Counted from the first letter of the stretch, positions 1 through 8,537 are shown. The stretch is DNA of 64,000 nt from Armatimonadota bacterium (GCA_020438215.1 JAGQUX010000002.1:96976-160975); one strand, 5' to 3'. Made by a program: numbers and translations. The notes: generated from the letters alone by a model not told the origin.

Positions 1-128
1 CAAAAGGATTGATGTCTACAATCACCAGCGGCGAAGGCTTGGTTGCGGAGATGACGGGGCCAGGGATTGTCTACACCCAAACACGAACTGTCTCTGCACT
101 TGCGGCGGCAATGCCGGTTCGACGCTAA
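1..128 (+). CDS. AIM24/TIGR00266-family protein, C-terminal fragment
   Basis: The reading frame is open from the first base of the window to a TAA at 126-128, and its start lies outside. The visible 41 residues contain SGEGLVAEMTGPGIVYTQTR. This closely matches the conserved end of the AIM24 / TIGR00266 family (SGEGLV, then TGPG, V/Y, QTR), which are beta-rich proteins of unclear biochemical function, named after a mitochondrial biogenesis factor. The next gene starts 6 nt downstream, so the two are probably co-transcribed. The family call rests only on this C-terminal motif. Confidence 0.7.
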   Translation, partial: KGLMSTITSGEGLVAEMTGPGIVYTQTRTVSALAAAMPVRR

Positions 129-134
129 GCAAAC

Positions 135-527
135 ATGCTCTGGCGTGAGCATTACAATACGACTCGCAAGACCGTCGGCCAACTGGATTGGTCGGCGGTC
201 AATCTGTTTGGGGAGCCTGTGTCGGATGTTGAGGTCGTCCTTGGGGGATTTGCCTTGGAGCATCTCGTCAAGATTGAGGTCTGGCGGAGGTTGTTCGAAT
301 CCGAGCGACCAGATGTGAATCTGTTCTGTGGACTGATTGGCACTTTTGATTTGGACGAACTTGGGTTATTCGTGCCTCCGAGCTGGCACGGCAAGTACGG
401 CATTCTTGCGGGAGAGTTTTCAATGATTGAGCCGCAGGCACCCTTCTGCTGGCATCAAAAAAGTGGCGAAGCCTGGATTGGCCTCGCCACGGAAGATGCT
501 TGGGATGAGGTTCTTGCGATCCTCTAG
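135..527 (+). CDS. hypothetical protein, 130 aa
   Basis: A small soluble-looking protein that I do not recognise. It starts with ATG six nucleotides after the stop of the AIM24-like gene, so it is probably in the same transcript. The sequence is acidic and rich in aromatic residues (several Trp and Phe), with no signal peptide, membrane segment or cysteine motif. Its 3' end overlaps the converging gene by four bases, with both stop codons sharing CTAG at 524-527. No function can be assigned. Confidence 0.6.
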   Translation: MLWREHYNTTRKTVGQLDWSAVNLFGEPVSDVEVVLGGFALEHLVKIEVWRRLFESERPDVNLFCGLIGTFDLDELGLFVPPSWHGKYGILAGEFSMIEPQAPFCWHQKSGEAWIGLATEDAWDEVLAIL

Positions 528-1294
528 CCGCCGCTGGCTAGCTGGATCGCGGTTGCGCGAGATCCTGCTGGCGGTGTGAAAGTGAAATCTGTGGAGGGCA
601 CGAGTGTTCCATGTTGAAAGGTCGCCGACCACTGGGTGTAGTAACCCGACTTGACGCCAGATCCGTTTTCGTTGAAATCAATTGCGGTGATTCGCGTTGT
701 TCCCGGCACGGGAGTGCTGATGTTGTAGGTTGTTTGGGAGACCCGAGGGGTGTTTGCATTGGCAATGATTTGGGTAGATGATGTCAAAACGTTGCTGAGA
801 GGCTGCCACGGCCGCCAGCGAGATTGCATTGATCCCGTGCCAATTCGACGAACCTCGTTGGCTTCCACCATCGTTTGGGTGAGGACACCGTAGGAACCCG
901 GTACGGCCCGCTTGAACATCATCAAAATGGCTTGCTCAGGGGTTTGCCCGGTGGGGACTTGCGTGTATGCCCAACTCCAATAAGAGTTTTTCTCGGCGTC
1001 GTAGTTCCAGAGGAATGTTCCATCAGCAACCACTCGATTCAAAAGTGTGGTGTTGCGGTAGGTGAGGAATTCAAGATACGGCACGCCGGCGGTTGTCCGC
1101 ATAAAACTGACCCGCGCCCACAGATTCGTGAGGGTGGAGCCATCGTTTTCGTTTCCGCTAATCACGATCGAATATTGATCGGTGTAGCCAAGATCACTCA
1201 AGGCCGGAGCCATCATAGCCCGAGCCGCCGCAAGCTGAGCATTTGCTCCTGCTGCGAGCGAGAGTGCCAAAACCGGAATCAGTACCTTTCGCAT
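524..1294 (-). CDS. secreted LolA/DUF2092-like protein, 256 aa
   Basis: The protein begins MRKVLIPVLALSLAAGANAQ, a typical Sec signal peptide with an ANAQ cleavage region. The mature part is about 235 residues, rich in beta-strand-like segments and Thr/Ser. It ends with FTFTPPAGSRA, which resembles the closing strand (F-x-F-x-P-P-x-G-A) of LolA-like and DUF2092 periplasmic proteins that carry lipid or lipoprotein in a half-barrel. I therefore infer a periplasmic half-barrel protein, but the family is not certain. A -10-like TAATAC ends exactly six bases before the ATG and there is no Shine-Dalgarno sequence, so the mRNA is probably leaderless. Convergent with the upstream gene. Confidence 0.6.
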   Translation of the reverse strand: MRKVLIPVLALSLAAGANAQLAAARAMMAPALSDLGYTDQYSIVISGNENDGSTLTNLWARVSFMRTTAGVPYLEFLTYRNTTLLNRVVADGTFLWNYDAEKNSYWSWAYTQVPTGQTPEQAILMMFKRAVPGSYGVLTQTMVEANEVRRIGTGSMQSRWRPWQPLSNVLTSSTQIIANANTPRVSQTTYNISTPVPGTTRITAIDFNENGSGVKSGYYTQWSATFQHGTLVPSTDFTFTPPAGSRATAIQLASGG

Positions 1295-1300
1295 ACCGAT

Positions 1301-1306
1301 GTATTA
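1301..1306 (-). promoter_or_regulatory. putative -10 box of a leaderless gene (TAATAC)
   Basis: On the minus strand TAATAC is followed by six bases and then the ATG at 1294. A sigma-70 start point would fall on the A of the ATG. No clear -35 element and no ribosome binding site are visible. Confidence 0.45.
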
Positions 1307-1386
1307 GACCTCACCTGGGATAGAAAAGTTCCGACTGGTATCCTTGAGGTTCACAACCTATTCCCATTGTCCGGGAGGTACCCCTT

Positions 1387-3252
1387 ATGAATAAGGCTGA
1401 ATACGAACAAAGTGAACTCTATAAATTGCGGCACTCCGCCGCCCACCTCATGGCTCAGGCTGTGACGGAACTCTTCCCCGGAGTCGCTCTTGCCATCGGG
1501 CCACCGATTGAAAACGGCTTCTACTACGACATCGACTTTCCTGAACCTCTACGTGAGGAAGATCTGACCAAGATCGAAAAGAAGATGCGTGAGCTTTCTA
1601 ACCTCAAACAGCCAATTGTCCGGCGTGAGGCGAAGGATCGTGCGGACGCAGAGAAGATCATTCGTGAAGAGTGCTCACTGGGGCAACCCAATGGGGTTGT
1701 CAAATACAAATTGGAACTTCTGGAAGATATTCCCGAAGGCGATCCGATCTCGTTTTACGAGCAACAGGCAACCGATAAGCAAGGCAATGAGCATATGTTC
1801 ATTGATCTTTGCCGCGGGCCACACATCCCCGATACTGGCACCATCAAGCACTTCAAATTGATGTCTTTGGCGGGCGCATATTGGCGCGGCAATGTCAAGA
1901 ATAAGCAGCTCACCCGGATTTACGGAACGGCGTTCGAGACCAAGGAAGAGCTCGAACTCTATCTCCATAATTTGGAAGAAGCCAAGAAGCGCGATCACCG
2001 TAAGCTGGGCCGCGAGCTTGGGCTTTTTATGTTTAGCGATAAGGTCGGACCAGGTTTGCCGCTTTGGTTGCCAAAAGGCGCGGTTCTGCGCGACACGCTC
2101 AGCGACTTCCTGAAGTCGGAACAACTTCATCGCGGATATGAGCCGGTCGTTACGCCTAACATTGCGAGTAAGCGATTGTATGAGAAGTCCGGCCACATCT
2201 TGACCTACAAGGAAAAGATGTTCCCGTTCATGGAGGACGATGAGAAAGAGACGTTCATCCTCAAGCCGATGAACTGTCCATTCCATATCGAAATATATAG
2301 CTCTACGCTCAGAAGTTACCGTGATCTTCCTGTTCGCTATGCGGAATTTGGGACGGTTTATCGTTATGAGCAGAGCGGGGAACTCGCCGGAATGCTTCGA
2401 GTTCGCGGTTTTACGCAAGACGATGCCCACCTCTTTGTCACGCCTGATCAACTGCTACCGGAATTCAAAGGCGTTGTTGATCTGATGATGACGGTACTCA
2501 AGAAGCTTGGTCTGGATGACTACCGCGTCCGAGTGGGAACCCGCGACCCGGATGATACGAAGTATGTCGGTCACCAGGATAACTGGGATCGTTCGGAAAA
2601 AGCGATTCTCCAGGCTTGCGATGAACTTGGGCTTGCCTATGAAATCTCCGCCGGTGATGCCGCGTTCTACGGGCCAAAGCTTGACCTGATCATCAAGGAT
2701 GCGCTGGGTCGTGAATGGCAGATGGGAACGGTTCAGGTTGACTATAACTTGCCGGAGCGATTCGAGCTGGAATACATCGGCGAAGATAGCAAGCCGCACC
2801 GCCCGATCATGATTCACCGCGCGCCATTCGGTTCGCTGGAGCGAATGATTGGTTTGCTGACCGAGCAGTATGCGGGAGCATTTCCGTTGTGGCTATCTCC
2901 GGTTCAAGTGGCGATTCTATCGATTGCGGATCGGCACGTGGCTTATGCCAAGTCGATTGCCGAAGCCCTCTGTGGTTTTGAGCGAGACATTCATCTTGAG
3001 GATGAGCAAGTTCCGTTCACGCCGGTGGAGGCAACCGATCTTGGCCTGCGAGTGACGATTGATGATTCTCGGCAGACGCTCGGCAAGAAGATCCGCGAAA
3101 CGCAAAGGCTCAAGGTGCCTTACATGCTGATTGTCGGTGATAAAGATGCGGAAGCGGGCACGGTGGGTGTCCGGAGCCGCGAAGATGGTGACCTCGGCGC
3201 AATGACGGTGCCCGAGTTCATCAAAATGGTTCGCGAAAAGCTGAATTCCTAG
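1387..3252 (+). CDS. thrS: threonyl-tRNA synthetase (lacks TGS domain)
   Basis: Charges tRNA-Thr with threonine in the cytoplasm. The N-terminal editing domain is shown by the HSAAH zinc-type motif (HxxxH) near residue 17 and LCRGPHIPDTG near residue 140. The class II catalytic core follows, with MNCPFH (zinc-ligand Cys near residue 297), TQDDAHLF and the motif 3 segment GSLERMIGLL. An anticodon-binding domain ends the 621-residue protein. The usual ThrRS has about 60 extra N-terminal residues forming a TGS domain. Here the protein opens directly before the editing domain, and no upstream in-frame extension encodes one. GGGAGG about 10 bases upstream of the ATG is a strong ribosome binding site that supports this start. 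No T-box leader is visible. The stop overlaps the converging gene through CTAG. Confidence 0.96.
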   Translation: MNKAEYEQSELYKLRHSAAHLMAQAVTELFPGVALAIGPPIENGFYYDIDFPEPLREEDLTKIEKKMRELSNLKQPIVRREAKDRADAEKIIREECSLGQPNGVVKYKLELLEDIPEGDPISFYEQQATDKQGNEHMFIDLCRGPHIPDTGTIKHFKLMSLAGAYWRGNVKNKQLTRIYGTAFETKEELELYLHNLEEAKKRDHRKLGRELGLFMFSDKVGPGLPLWLPKGAVLRDTLSDFLKSEQLHRGYEPVVTPNIASKRLYEKSGHILTYKEKMFPFMEDDEKETFILKPMNCPFHIEIYSSTLRSYRDLPVRYAEFGTVYRYEQSGELAGMLRVRGFTQDDAHLFVTPDQLLPEFKGVVDLMMTVLKKLGLDDYRVRVGTRDPDDTKYVGHQDNWDRSEKAILQACDELGLAYEISAGDAAFYGPKLDLIIKDALGREWQMGTVQVDYNLPERFELEYIGEDSKPHRPIMIHRAPFGSLERMIGLLTEQYAGAFPLWLSPVQVAILSIADRHVAYAKSIAEALCGFERDIHLEDEQVPFTPVEATDLGLRVTIDDSRQTLGKKIRETQRLKVPYMLIVGDKDAEAGTVGVRSREDGDLGAMTVPEFIKMVREKLNS

Positions 3253-4067
3253 TTCGGCTTTGTGCGGTTGAGTGGTCCGGCATCCGGTTGGGTGCCGGGC
3301 CACAACCATTCTATTTTGCCAGTTAGATCGGACATACCGATCCATGTGCCACTGTTGTCGCTTCGTTGCCCTTGGAAGAGGAAAGATTCTCCGCTCGGTG
3401 TGAAGGTTGCCTCTGTCGCGTTGGGGATTGAATGCGGCTCTGAGGGTTTGGTGAGATCAATCAAGTAGACGACTTTTGAATCCGGCTTTTCGGGTTGAAC
3501 GCTGGTTGTGGAGAGTAAGAGAAGATTCGGATTCGCGGGGGAAATTTGGAATCGGTCGCCCCAACTAAAGGTCGCCGTTGGGGGCAGGATATCGGCATAT
3601 GCCCATTTGCGAACGAGAGCACCATCAAGTGTCAGTTCTTGAAGTTCGCGGATTGTTGGCCAGAGGATGTGTCCCTGGGGAGACCATTCCGCTCGGAAGC
3701 CATCGTTGAATGCGGTTTTTGGTGGATTTGGGGAGATGTAAGCCGGCGTCCAGGAGTTCCCGGTGAAGTTGCTGAACAAGATGTCGTTGTTGGGGCCGAG
3801 CGATGGGAATCTCCCCGCATCGGCGAGGGTGGTGGCTTGCCCTGTCTTAAGCGTGATTGTTACGAACTTGGAGGATGCTCCAGCAAGCGTCCGCATGAAG
3901 ATGGATTCTCCATCAGCGGAGATGCGCGGCTCGCTCCCATCTCGAACAAATGTTGTCTGGTTTGTTTTGGTGTTTCGGATCGCCACAACGCCCTGCGGCG
4001 AAACGTAAGCAACGCGCTCAGGAAGGGTGGATTGCTGGGAGACCATGGAGAGGATTGCCGGGATCAT
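3249..4067 (-). CDS. beta-propeller (TolB/WD40-like) protein, 272 aa
   Basis: A protein of repeated short segments resembling beta-propeller blades of the TolB/PD40 type: ISADGESIFMRT, LGPNNDILFS, WSPQGHILW and FTPSGESFLFQG each have the pattern of a D/P-x-G turn followed by a strand. The N-terminus (MIPAILSMVSQQS) is only weakly hydrophobic, so export is uncertain. I cannot name a partner or ligand. Its stop codon overlaps that of thrS by four bases (CTAG at 3249-3252). Lone gene on the minus strand, divergent from the pilin-like gene at 4136. Confidence 0.55.
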   Translation of the reverse strand: MIPAILSMVSQQSTLPERVAYVSPQGVVAIRNTKTNQTTFVRDGSEPRISADGESIFMRTLAGASSKFVTITLKTGQATTLADAGRFPSLGPNNDILFSNFTGNSWTPAYISPNPPKTAFNDGFRAEWSPQGHILWPTIRELQELTLDGALVRKWAYADILPPTATFSWGDRFQISPANPNLLLLSTTSVQPEKPDSKVVYLIDLTKPSEPHSIPNATEATFTPSGESFLFQGQRSDNSGTWIGMSDLTGKIEWLWPGTQPDAGPLNRTKPN

Positions 4068-4135
4068 AACAAAAGTCCATTTTATCTGGCAATGTTGTTG
4101 GATTTTTGCGAAAGACGTGGAATAAGAACCTTGTT

Positions 4136-4456
4136 ATGCGGTCGCGGAAGGCATTTACCTTGGTGGAAATCATGATTGTGGTTCTCATCATTGGGGTTAT
4201 CCTGACCATTGCGGTGCCCGGTTGGATGAGGATTCGATTGAAATCTCAGGAAACTAACTGCGCCAAACAACGCAAGGCTTTGGATGATGCAAAACAGTAT
4301 TGGGCTCAAGATACGGGTCAATCAGCAGGGGCAACGCCAACAATGGCGGATATCGTTCCGACGTATCTAAAGCGAGAGCCGAAGTGTCCGGGGAGTGGTA
4401 CTTACACTCTCGGGGCTTTTGATGCTGACACCGACTGTTCTGTTCACGGTCACTAG
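4136..4456 (+). CDS. small type II/IV pilin-like protein
   Basis: The sequence MRSRKAFTLVEIMIVVLIIG shows a short basic leader, a prepilin peptidase site before the Phe, and the Glu at mature position 5 followed by a hydrophobic helix. This is the class III signal of pilins and pseudopilins. The mature part is about 95 residues and ends with a pair of cysteines (KCPGSGTY near the end, then DCSVHGH), probably a disulphide-closed loop as in the D-region of pilins. An in-frame ATG at 4106 would add ten residues; I prefer 4136 because it gives the normal leader. It differs from the six long prepilins nearby in size and in lacking the LFPVFAQAK extension, so it probably belongs to a pilus or type II-like secretion apparatus. 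Confidence 0.75.
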   Translation: MRSRKAFTLVEIMIVVLIIGVILTIAVPGWMRIRLKSQETNCAKQRKALDDAKQYWAQDTGQSAGATPTMADIVPTYLKREPKCPGSGTYTLGAFDADTDCSVHGH

Positions 4457-4466
4457 TCTTCCGCGA

Positions 4467-5654
4467 CTATTCCAATCTGAGCGCCTCCACAGGATGGAGG
4501 CGTGATGCTTTTAAGGCAGGCAGTAATCCGAAGATTGTTCCGGTGCCGACCCCGACGCCGAAAGCAAGGAGCACCGTTCCTGGTGTGAGGAGCGGCTTGA
4601 TTGCCGTCGTGTTTGCCAGGACGATGATGACGACAATGCTGATGAGTAGACCTGCAATCACTCCCCCAACGCCGATGATCAGGGCTTCGATCAGGAATTG
4701 AAGGAAGATATCGCGTTTGGTTGCGCCGGTTGCTTTTCGGATACCGATTTCCTTGGTTCGCTCACCGACGGACATCAGCATGATCGCCATGATTCCAATC
4801 CCCCCGACAAAGAGGGCGATGCTGGTCAAGCCGATGACGAGAGTGCCGAGAATCCCCATAACTTGAAAGATCATTTTGAGAAGGTCTTCTTGGGTGAGGA
4901 CAGAAAACTGTTGTTTGGAAAGGCTTTTGGCAAGCACGCTTTCGATGCTGGCGATGAGGGACTCGGGGTTGTAGTCAGGCTCGGTTTCTATGAAGATTCG
5001 GTCGATTTGGACGTTGTCTTGGGTGCTCTGGATGGTTGATAGGGGAATGTAGGCGACATTCGAGAGGCTCTGCATACTGAAAGGGCTTTGCTCTTGGCCT
5101 TTGTCTTCGGTGACTCCGATGATCTCAAATTCCTCACCATTGATCGTGACTGATTGGCTCGCCGCGTTTTCATCTGGGAAGAGGCTGGATTTGGCTACGC
5201 CGCCTAGCACACACACTTTCTTGCCATCCTCTGTCGATGTGAATGGAGTTCCTTCGACAAAGTCAAGCTGGTGCATTTGGAACCAGTTGCTGTCCACAGC
5301 AATGACAAGAGGGAATGCTTCGTTTTCGCCGCGGGTGACCCCGCCGCCAGCAAAGCTGAATTTTGCGAGATTTTTAACGCCCGGAAGGGTGCTGATTTGC
5401 TCGGCGTGGGTTTCGGTGAGGTAGCTCTTACCCATCATGTTAGGGTTGAATCCGCCAAGGGAGACTTGCCCAGGAACAATGATGAGCATGTTCGCGCCGA
5501 GATCATCAACTTGGCTGGTGATGTCTTTTTGTACGCCAAGCCCAATACTGATGAGGAGAATAATGGCTACGGAGGCGATCGCGACGCCAATGGCGCTCAA
5601 TACAGCGCGTTGCCAATGTTCGGTAAGGCTCCGCACAGCCGCCTGAAAACTCAT
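4467..5654 (-). CDS. MacB/FtsX-type ABC transporter permease, 395 aa
   Basis: The membrane subunit of a MacB-like ABC system, which typically moves lipoproteins, peptides or antibiotics from the periplasmic side by a mechanotransmission mechanism. One helix lies near residues 17-40, followed by a large extracytoplasmic MacB_PCD domain of about 230 residues (GANMLIIVPG, then GGVTRGENEAFPLV). A three-helix FtsX domain closes the protein, with the family motif GERTKEIGIRKATGAT near residue 305 and the ending HPVEALRLE. No ATPase gene is adjacent, so the partner is encoded elsewhere. TAATAT lies five bases before the ATG, suggesting a leaderless transcript. Confidence 0.85.
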   Translation of the reverse strand: MSFQAAVRSLTEHWQRAVLSAIGVAIASVAIILLISIGLGVQKDITSQVDDLGANMLIIVPGQVSLGGFNPNMMGKSYLTETHAEQISTLPGVKNLAKFSFAGGGVTRGENEAFPLVIAVDSNWFQMHQLDFVEGTPFTSTEDGKKVCVLGGVAKSSLFPDENAASQSVTINGEEFEIIGVTEDKGQEQSPFSMQSLSNVAYIPLSTIQSTQDNVQIDRIFIETEPDYNPESLIASIESVLAKSLSKQQFSVLTQEDLLKMIFQVMGILGTLVIGLTSIALFVGGIGIMAIMLMSVGERTKEIGIRKATGATKRDIFLQFLIEALIIGVGGVIAGLLISIVVIIVLANTTAIKPLLTPGTVLLAFGVGVGTGTIFGLLPALKASRLHPVEALRLE

Positions 5655-5659
5655 CTCAG

Positions 5660-5665
5660 ATATTA
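5660..5665 (-). promoter_or_regulatory. putative -10 box (TAATAT) of the MacB-like permease
   Basis: The minus-strand TAATAT is separated from the ATG at 5654 by five bases (CTGAG). This fits a start of transcription at or next to the start codon. No -35 consensus is visible. Confidence 0.4.
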
Positions 5666-5714
5666 GATTTAACCGAGTATTGGTAGCGAAGATTTCCGGA
5701 ATAGTCCGATTGGC

Positions 5715-5752
5715 AAAAAGAGATCAGGGTTCCGAGAATCGGAACCCTGATC
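5715..5752 (-). terminator. Rho-independent terminator of prepilin-lipoprotein module 1
   Basis: A perfect 14-bp stem (5722-5735 with 5739-5752) has a GAA loop. In the minus-strand direction it is followed by TCTTTTTG. It lies 20 bases after the stop of the lipoprotein gene and closes the prepilin-lipoprotein transcript before the permease gene. Confidence 0.85.
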
Positions 5753-5771
5753 ATCTTTTATCAACTGAGGC

Positions 5772-5948
5772 TTAGAGGTTGGGATCGACCGGAGTCGGTC
5801 CGCCTTTCTTAGCATTTGCTGCTTCGCCCGGAGCTGATTTTACTTCTCCGCCGTAATCCGTAGAATCGGCTTCCTTGTCACCACAGCCTACAAGGAACAT
5901 GGTTCCAAAGGACATGAGAACTGTAAGGATGAGAAGAGTTTTTTTCAT
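5772..5948 (-). CDS. small lipoprotein of prepilin module 1, 58 aa
   Basis: MKKTLLILTVLMSFGTMFLVGCGDK is a lipoprotein signal with lipobox LVGC, so the mature protein is only about 37 residues anchored at Cys22. The rest is Gly/Ala/Asp/Lys rich and probably disordered, ending PVDPNL. It starts seven bases after the stop of the prepilin gene, so the two are translated from one mRNA. Upstream in-frame start codons would place the signal peptide internally, so ATG 5948 is preferred. Similar tiny lipoproteins follow three other prepilins in this window (11661, 12923 and 17904). The function is unknown; anchoring or assembly of the pilin-like partner is an inference from pairing alone. Confidence 0.75.
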   Translation of the reverse strand: MKKTLLILTVLMSFGTMFLVGCGDKEADSTDYGGEVKSAPGEAANAKKGGPTPVDPNL

Positions 5949-5955
5949 GTTCTGT

Positions 5956-6909
5956 CTAGCCACCACCGAAGTCGCATTCAGTGTTGTCGTAGTTGAAGTC
6001 ACTATCTGGTCGGTAGTAACCAGGATAGAAGATTCCAGGCTTGGTTCCGCCCGGTTGGACGCAGTCGGTCATCCAGTATGCATCGCCTCGATCTGGGTAA
6101 GCAGGATCGAAAGCAGACCATGGGTTGGAGTTGACGTTTTCTGCGTAGTTTGGCCACAGAGGAGCATTCAGGTTGATAACCTTAGCTGAGGAGTCGGTGT
6201 GGGTGAAGACCATGCCACGGCCATATTGCCATGTCGAGGTGTTCGAACCGAGGCCCCACCAAACGTAACCGTATTGACCGCCGCCATACAAACCAGATTC
6301 ACTCGGAAGTGCGGTTGGGTTGAATCGGCAGGATGCGCCAAAACAGTCGAGGGTTGGGCTGGAGATAGCGAGACCGATGAGGTTTTGCTTCCAAGAAGTA
6401 CCACTGAACAGCGGAGCTCGGGATACGTTAGCAACTGCAGTTGCGCTGTATGCGTGGAGCATACCGTTGTAAGCCATGTGGATCTTAGCTGGGCCAGGCA
6501 TACCTGGAGCTTGTGCAACGCCGTAGCTGTAGTCAGGAAGACCTGCACCTTGGTACAGTTCCGTATTCTTCATGTATGGCTGGATCGCATTCATGACCAT
6601 AACCTTTTCTTCGGAAAGTCGAGGATCGACGTTTCGAGAAGCAGAGGTTGTCCAACCTGCAGGAACAGCTGCGAGGGAGTTAGGAACCCAAGCTGCTCCG
6701 CTAAAGCGCATGGCCAGCGGGAATGTATCGTCGTAGTCAGCAATGTAGATCTGAACCGAAGTACCAGATTGCTTAAAGTTTGAGAGAGTTTGCGTTTTCT
6801 TCGCGGCGAGTTTCGCTTGAGCGAACACCGGGAAGAGAATCGCCGCCAGGATCGCGATGATCGCAATCACCACGAGCAGCTCGATGAGTGTAAAAGCACG
6901 TTTCATCAT
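5956..6909 (-). CDS. prepilin-like protein of module 1, 317 aa
   Basis: It starts [14 protein letters not shown] with a prepilin peptidase site before Phe and Glu at mature position 5, then a long hydrophobic helix ending LFPVFAQAK and AAKKTQ. This N-terminus is typical of the many pseudopilin-like proteins of Armatimonadota. The roughly 280-residue globular part contains IADYDD, a THTDSSAK segment where related proteins carry an aspartate-glycine (H-X9-DG) motif, and a C-terminal YYRPDSDFNYDN tail. Cys pairs suggest disulphides. AGGAGG about nine bases before the first ATG fixes the start. It is co-transcribed with the downstream lipoprotein and closed by the terminator at 5715-5752. Likely exported and exposed on the surface or in the periplasm. 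Confidence 0.85.
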   Translation of the reverse strand: MMKRAFTLIELLVVIAIIAILAAILFPVFAQAKLAAKKTQTLSNFKQSGTSVQIYIADYDDTFPLAMRFSGAAWVPNSLAAVPAGWTTSASRNVDPRLSEEKVMVMNAIQPYMKNTELYQGAGLPDYSYGVAQAPGMPGPAKIHMAYNGMLHAYSATAVANVSRAPLFSGTSWKQNLIGLAISSPTLDCFGASCRFNPTALPSESGLYGGGQYGYVWWGLGSNTSTWQYGRGMVFTHTDSSAKVINLNAPLWPNYAENVNSNPWSAFDPAYPDRGDAYWMTDCVQPGGTKPGIFYPGYYRPDSDFNYDNTECDFGGG

Positions 6910-7082
6910 GAGTCAATTCTCCTCCAAAGGAGGTCGGGAGTCCGGAAACCGGACATTCCTTATCGGCAGTATAGCCGAAAAGTCCCGAAATTGTATGACG
7001 CAAAATCAAAAAAACCTGTTCCGAAATGTTCAGGAACTCGTGTTTTTTGCTAAATACAGCAATTTTGTCACCGAGTATGCGG

Positions 7083-7110
7083 TGAATCTGGATGATATGT
7101 TCCAGATTCA
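7083..7110. repeat. 10-bp perfect inverted repeat between helicase and prepilin genes
   Basis: TGAATCTGGA (7083-7092) and TCCAGATTCA (7101-7110) are perfect inverted arms around an 8-base spacer. The element is 78 bases after the helicase stop and about 175 bases upstream of the prepilin. It lacks a T-run, so it may be a weak terminator, an RNA hairpin or an operator. The rest of 6910-7187 shows TATACT at 6973-6968 (minus strand) as a possible -10 for the prepilin, and no gene. Confidence 0.5.
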
Positions 7111-7187
7111 AATATCGCCCGAATGGTGATAGACGGCGTATCGGATGTGCACAGGAATAACTTTCTTATGACAGGCTTGGAATTGTT

Positions 7188-8525
7188 TCAGGACAATTCG
7201 GCGAGACCAGTAGATTGAGCAAATTCCACCACCCGCGGCGAAACCAGGACATCACTGATCTCCACCGGGCGCACAAGGGATAAACCGTTCAAAGTCCGCA
7301 CCCGGGAAAGTGCAACGTAGGTTTGCCCATTGGAAAATGCGGCTCGATCGAGGTCGAGAATCATTCGATCAAAAGTGAGCCCTTGGGATTTATGAATCGT
7401 GACTGCCCAGGCGAGCTTGAGAGGATATTGGATGAACTCTCCGACCGGCTCTTCGATAATCCGTCTTCGGTCACGATCCCATTGATAACGAATCTTTTGC
7501 CAAGACTCTTTCGTGACATCAACAAGTTTGCCGTTTGCAAGGCGGACATGGATCTTGTCGTCGCCGAAAGATTCCACGGTTCCGATTGAGCCGTTCACCC
7601 AGGTTTTGCCATTGCGAACGAACATCACCTGCGCTCCCGGTTTGAGCTGGATCACAAGGTCGGTGGGGAGGTCAGAGCCGAAATCGCCTATGACTTTTCC
7701 TTCGAAAAACTGAGCAGGTGCAGGAATCATCGCCATCTCGCGGAGATTGATCGTTGTGGCTCGGGCGTTGGTGGCGGTGAGGGTAATCACCGGGCCGCCG
7801 GAGACATCTGCGCCGACGCGGTTATTAATAAAGTCAAGTTGCTCGCAGTTTCCACCCCGGATTTGGTTGAGCGCCCACAGAAACTCTTGGTCGTGCATCT
7901 GGCGATGTACGGTAGAGAGTTCATAGATTTCCGCGCCCATATTGCGGATGACGCGCGCATCAAAGAAGTAGGGGCTGGGATAGTATTCGTTCAGCATCTC
8001 GGCTTCGGCTTGCCCCCGAACGATTGGTTCAAGTTGCCACGGGTCACCAAATGCAACAACGGAGACCCCACCAAAGGGACGCTCATCCTCCCTGTTCATC
8101 CGGAGGGAGTAGTCCATTGCATCGAGGAGGTCAGCGCGCACCATACTGATCTCATCAATAACAAGCACGTCAATTTGATTGAAAAGCCTGCGCTTGCGGG
8201 AACCGGGTGCAAAGATTGTAATGCGCTCAGATTCCGGCTCTAGAGGTGCTGGGGGGAGTTGAAACAGTGAGTGGATGGTCTGCCCGCCGACATTAACAGC
8301 GGCGAGCCCGGTTGGGGCCACGATCACTTTCTTGAGCGGTGTCTCCTTTACAAATTTGCGGAGAAGTGTGGATTTTCCTGTCCCAGCGCGTCCGGTGATG
8401 AAATAGAAAGCACCGACACCCGCACTCTTAGGAAAACGAGCGTAGATGTCTTCTTGATCGGGAGAAAGTACGAGTTCCTGGTTCAGAGCAGGGGTGTGCG
8501 CGGTAACGGGCAACTGCTCTGACAT
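7188..8525 (-). CDS. PIF1/RecD-like superfamily 1 DNA helicase, 445 aa
   Basis: An ATP-dependent 5'-3' type helicase of the PIF1 group. The motifs are in order: Walker A GRAGTGKST at residues 45-53, motif Ia APTGLAA, Walker B VLVIDEISM, the motif III region VVAFGDPWQLEPI, the ATIHKSQGLTFD-like motif (AVTIHKSQGLTFD) and motif VI YVALSRVRT. PIF1 helicases unwind G-quadruplexes and RNA-DNA hybrids and act in replication and repair. The length is compact, with an SH3-like insert (residues ~310-350) between the last motifs. TATTCT lies exactly six bases upstream of the ATG with no ribosome binding site, so the gene is probably leaderless. Confidence 0.9.
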   Translation of the reverse strand: MSEQLPVTAHTPALNQELVLSPDQEDIYARFPKSAGVGAFYFITGRAGTGKSTLLRKFVKETPLKKVIVAPTGLAAVNVGGQTIHSLFQLPPAPLEPESERITIFAPGSRKRRLFNQIDVLVIDEISMVRADLLDAMDYSLRMNREDERPFGGVSVVAFGDPWQLEPIVRGQAEAEMLNEYYPSPYFFDARVIRNMGAEIYELSTVHRQMHDQEFLWALNQIRGGNCEQLDFINNRVGADVSGGPVITLTATNARATTINLREMAMIPAPAQFFEGKVIGDFGSDLPTDLVIQLKPGAQVMFVRNGKTWVNGSIGTVESFGDDKIHVRLANGKLVDVTKESWQKIRYQWDRDRRRIIEEPVGEFIQYPLKLAWAVTIHKSQGLTFDRMILDLDRAAFSNGQTYVALSRVRTLNGLSLVRPVEISDVLVSPRVVEFAQSTGLAELS

Positions 8526-8531
8526 AGGTTC

Positions 8532-8537
8532 AGAATA
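8532..8537 (-). promoter_or_regulatory. putative -10 box (TATTCT) of the helicase gene
   Basis: The minus-strand hexamer is separated from the ATG at 8525 by exactly six bases, which would put the transcription start on the start codon. Confidence 0.4.

Noticed and set aside
1295..1386. T-box leader before thrS
   Set aside because: The gap of 92 bases is too short and has no specifier loop, T-box sequence or terminator hairpin.
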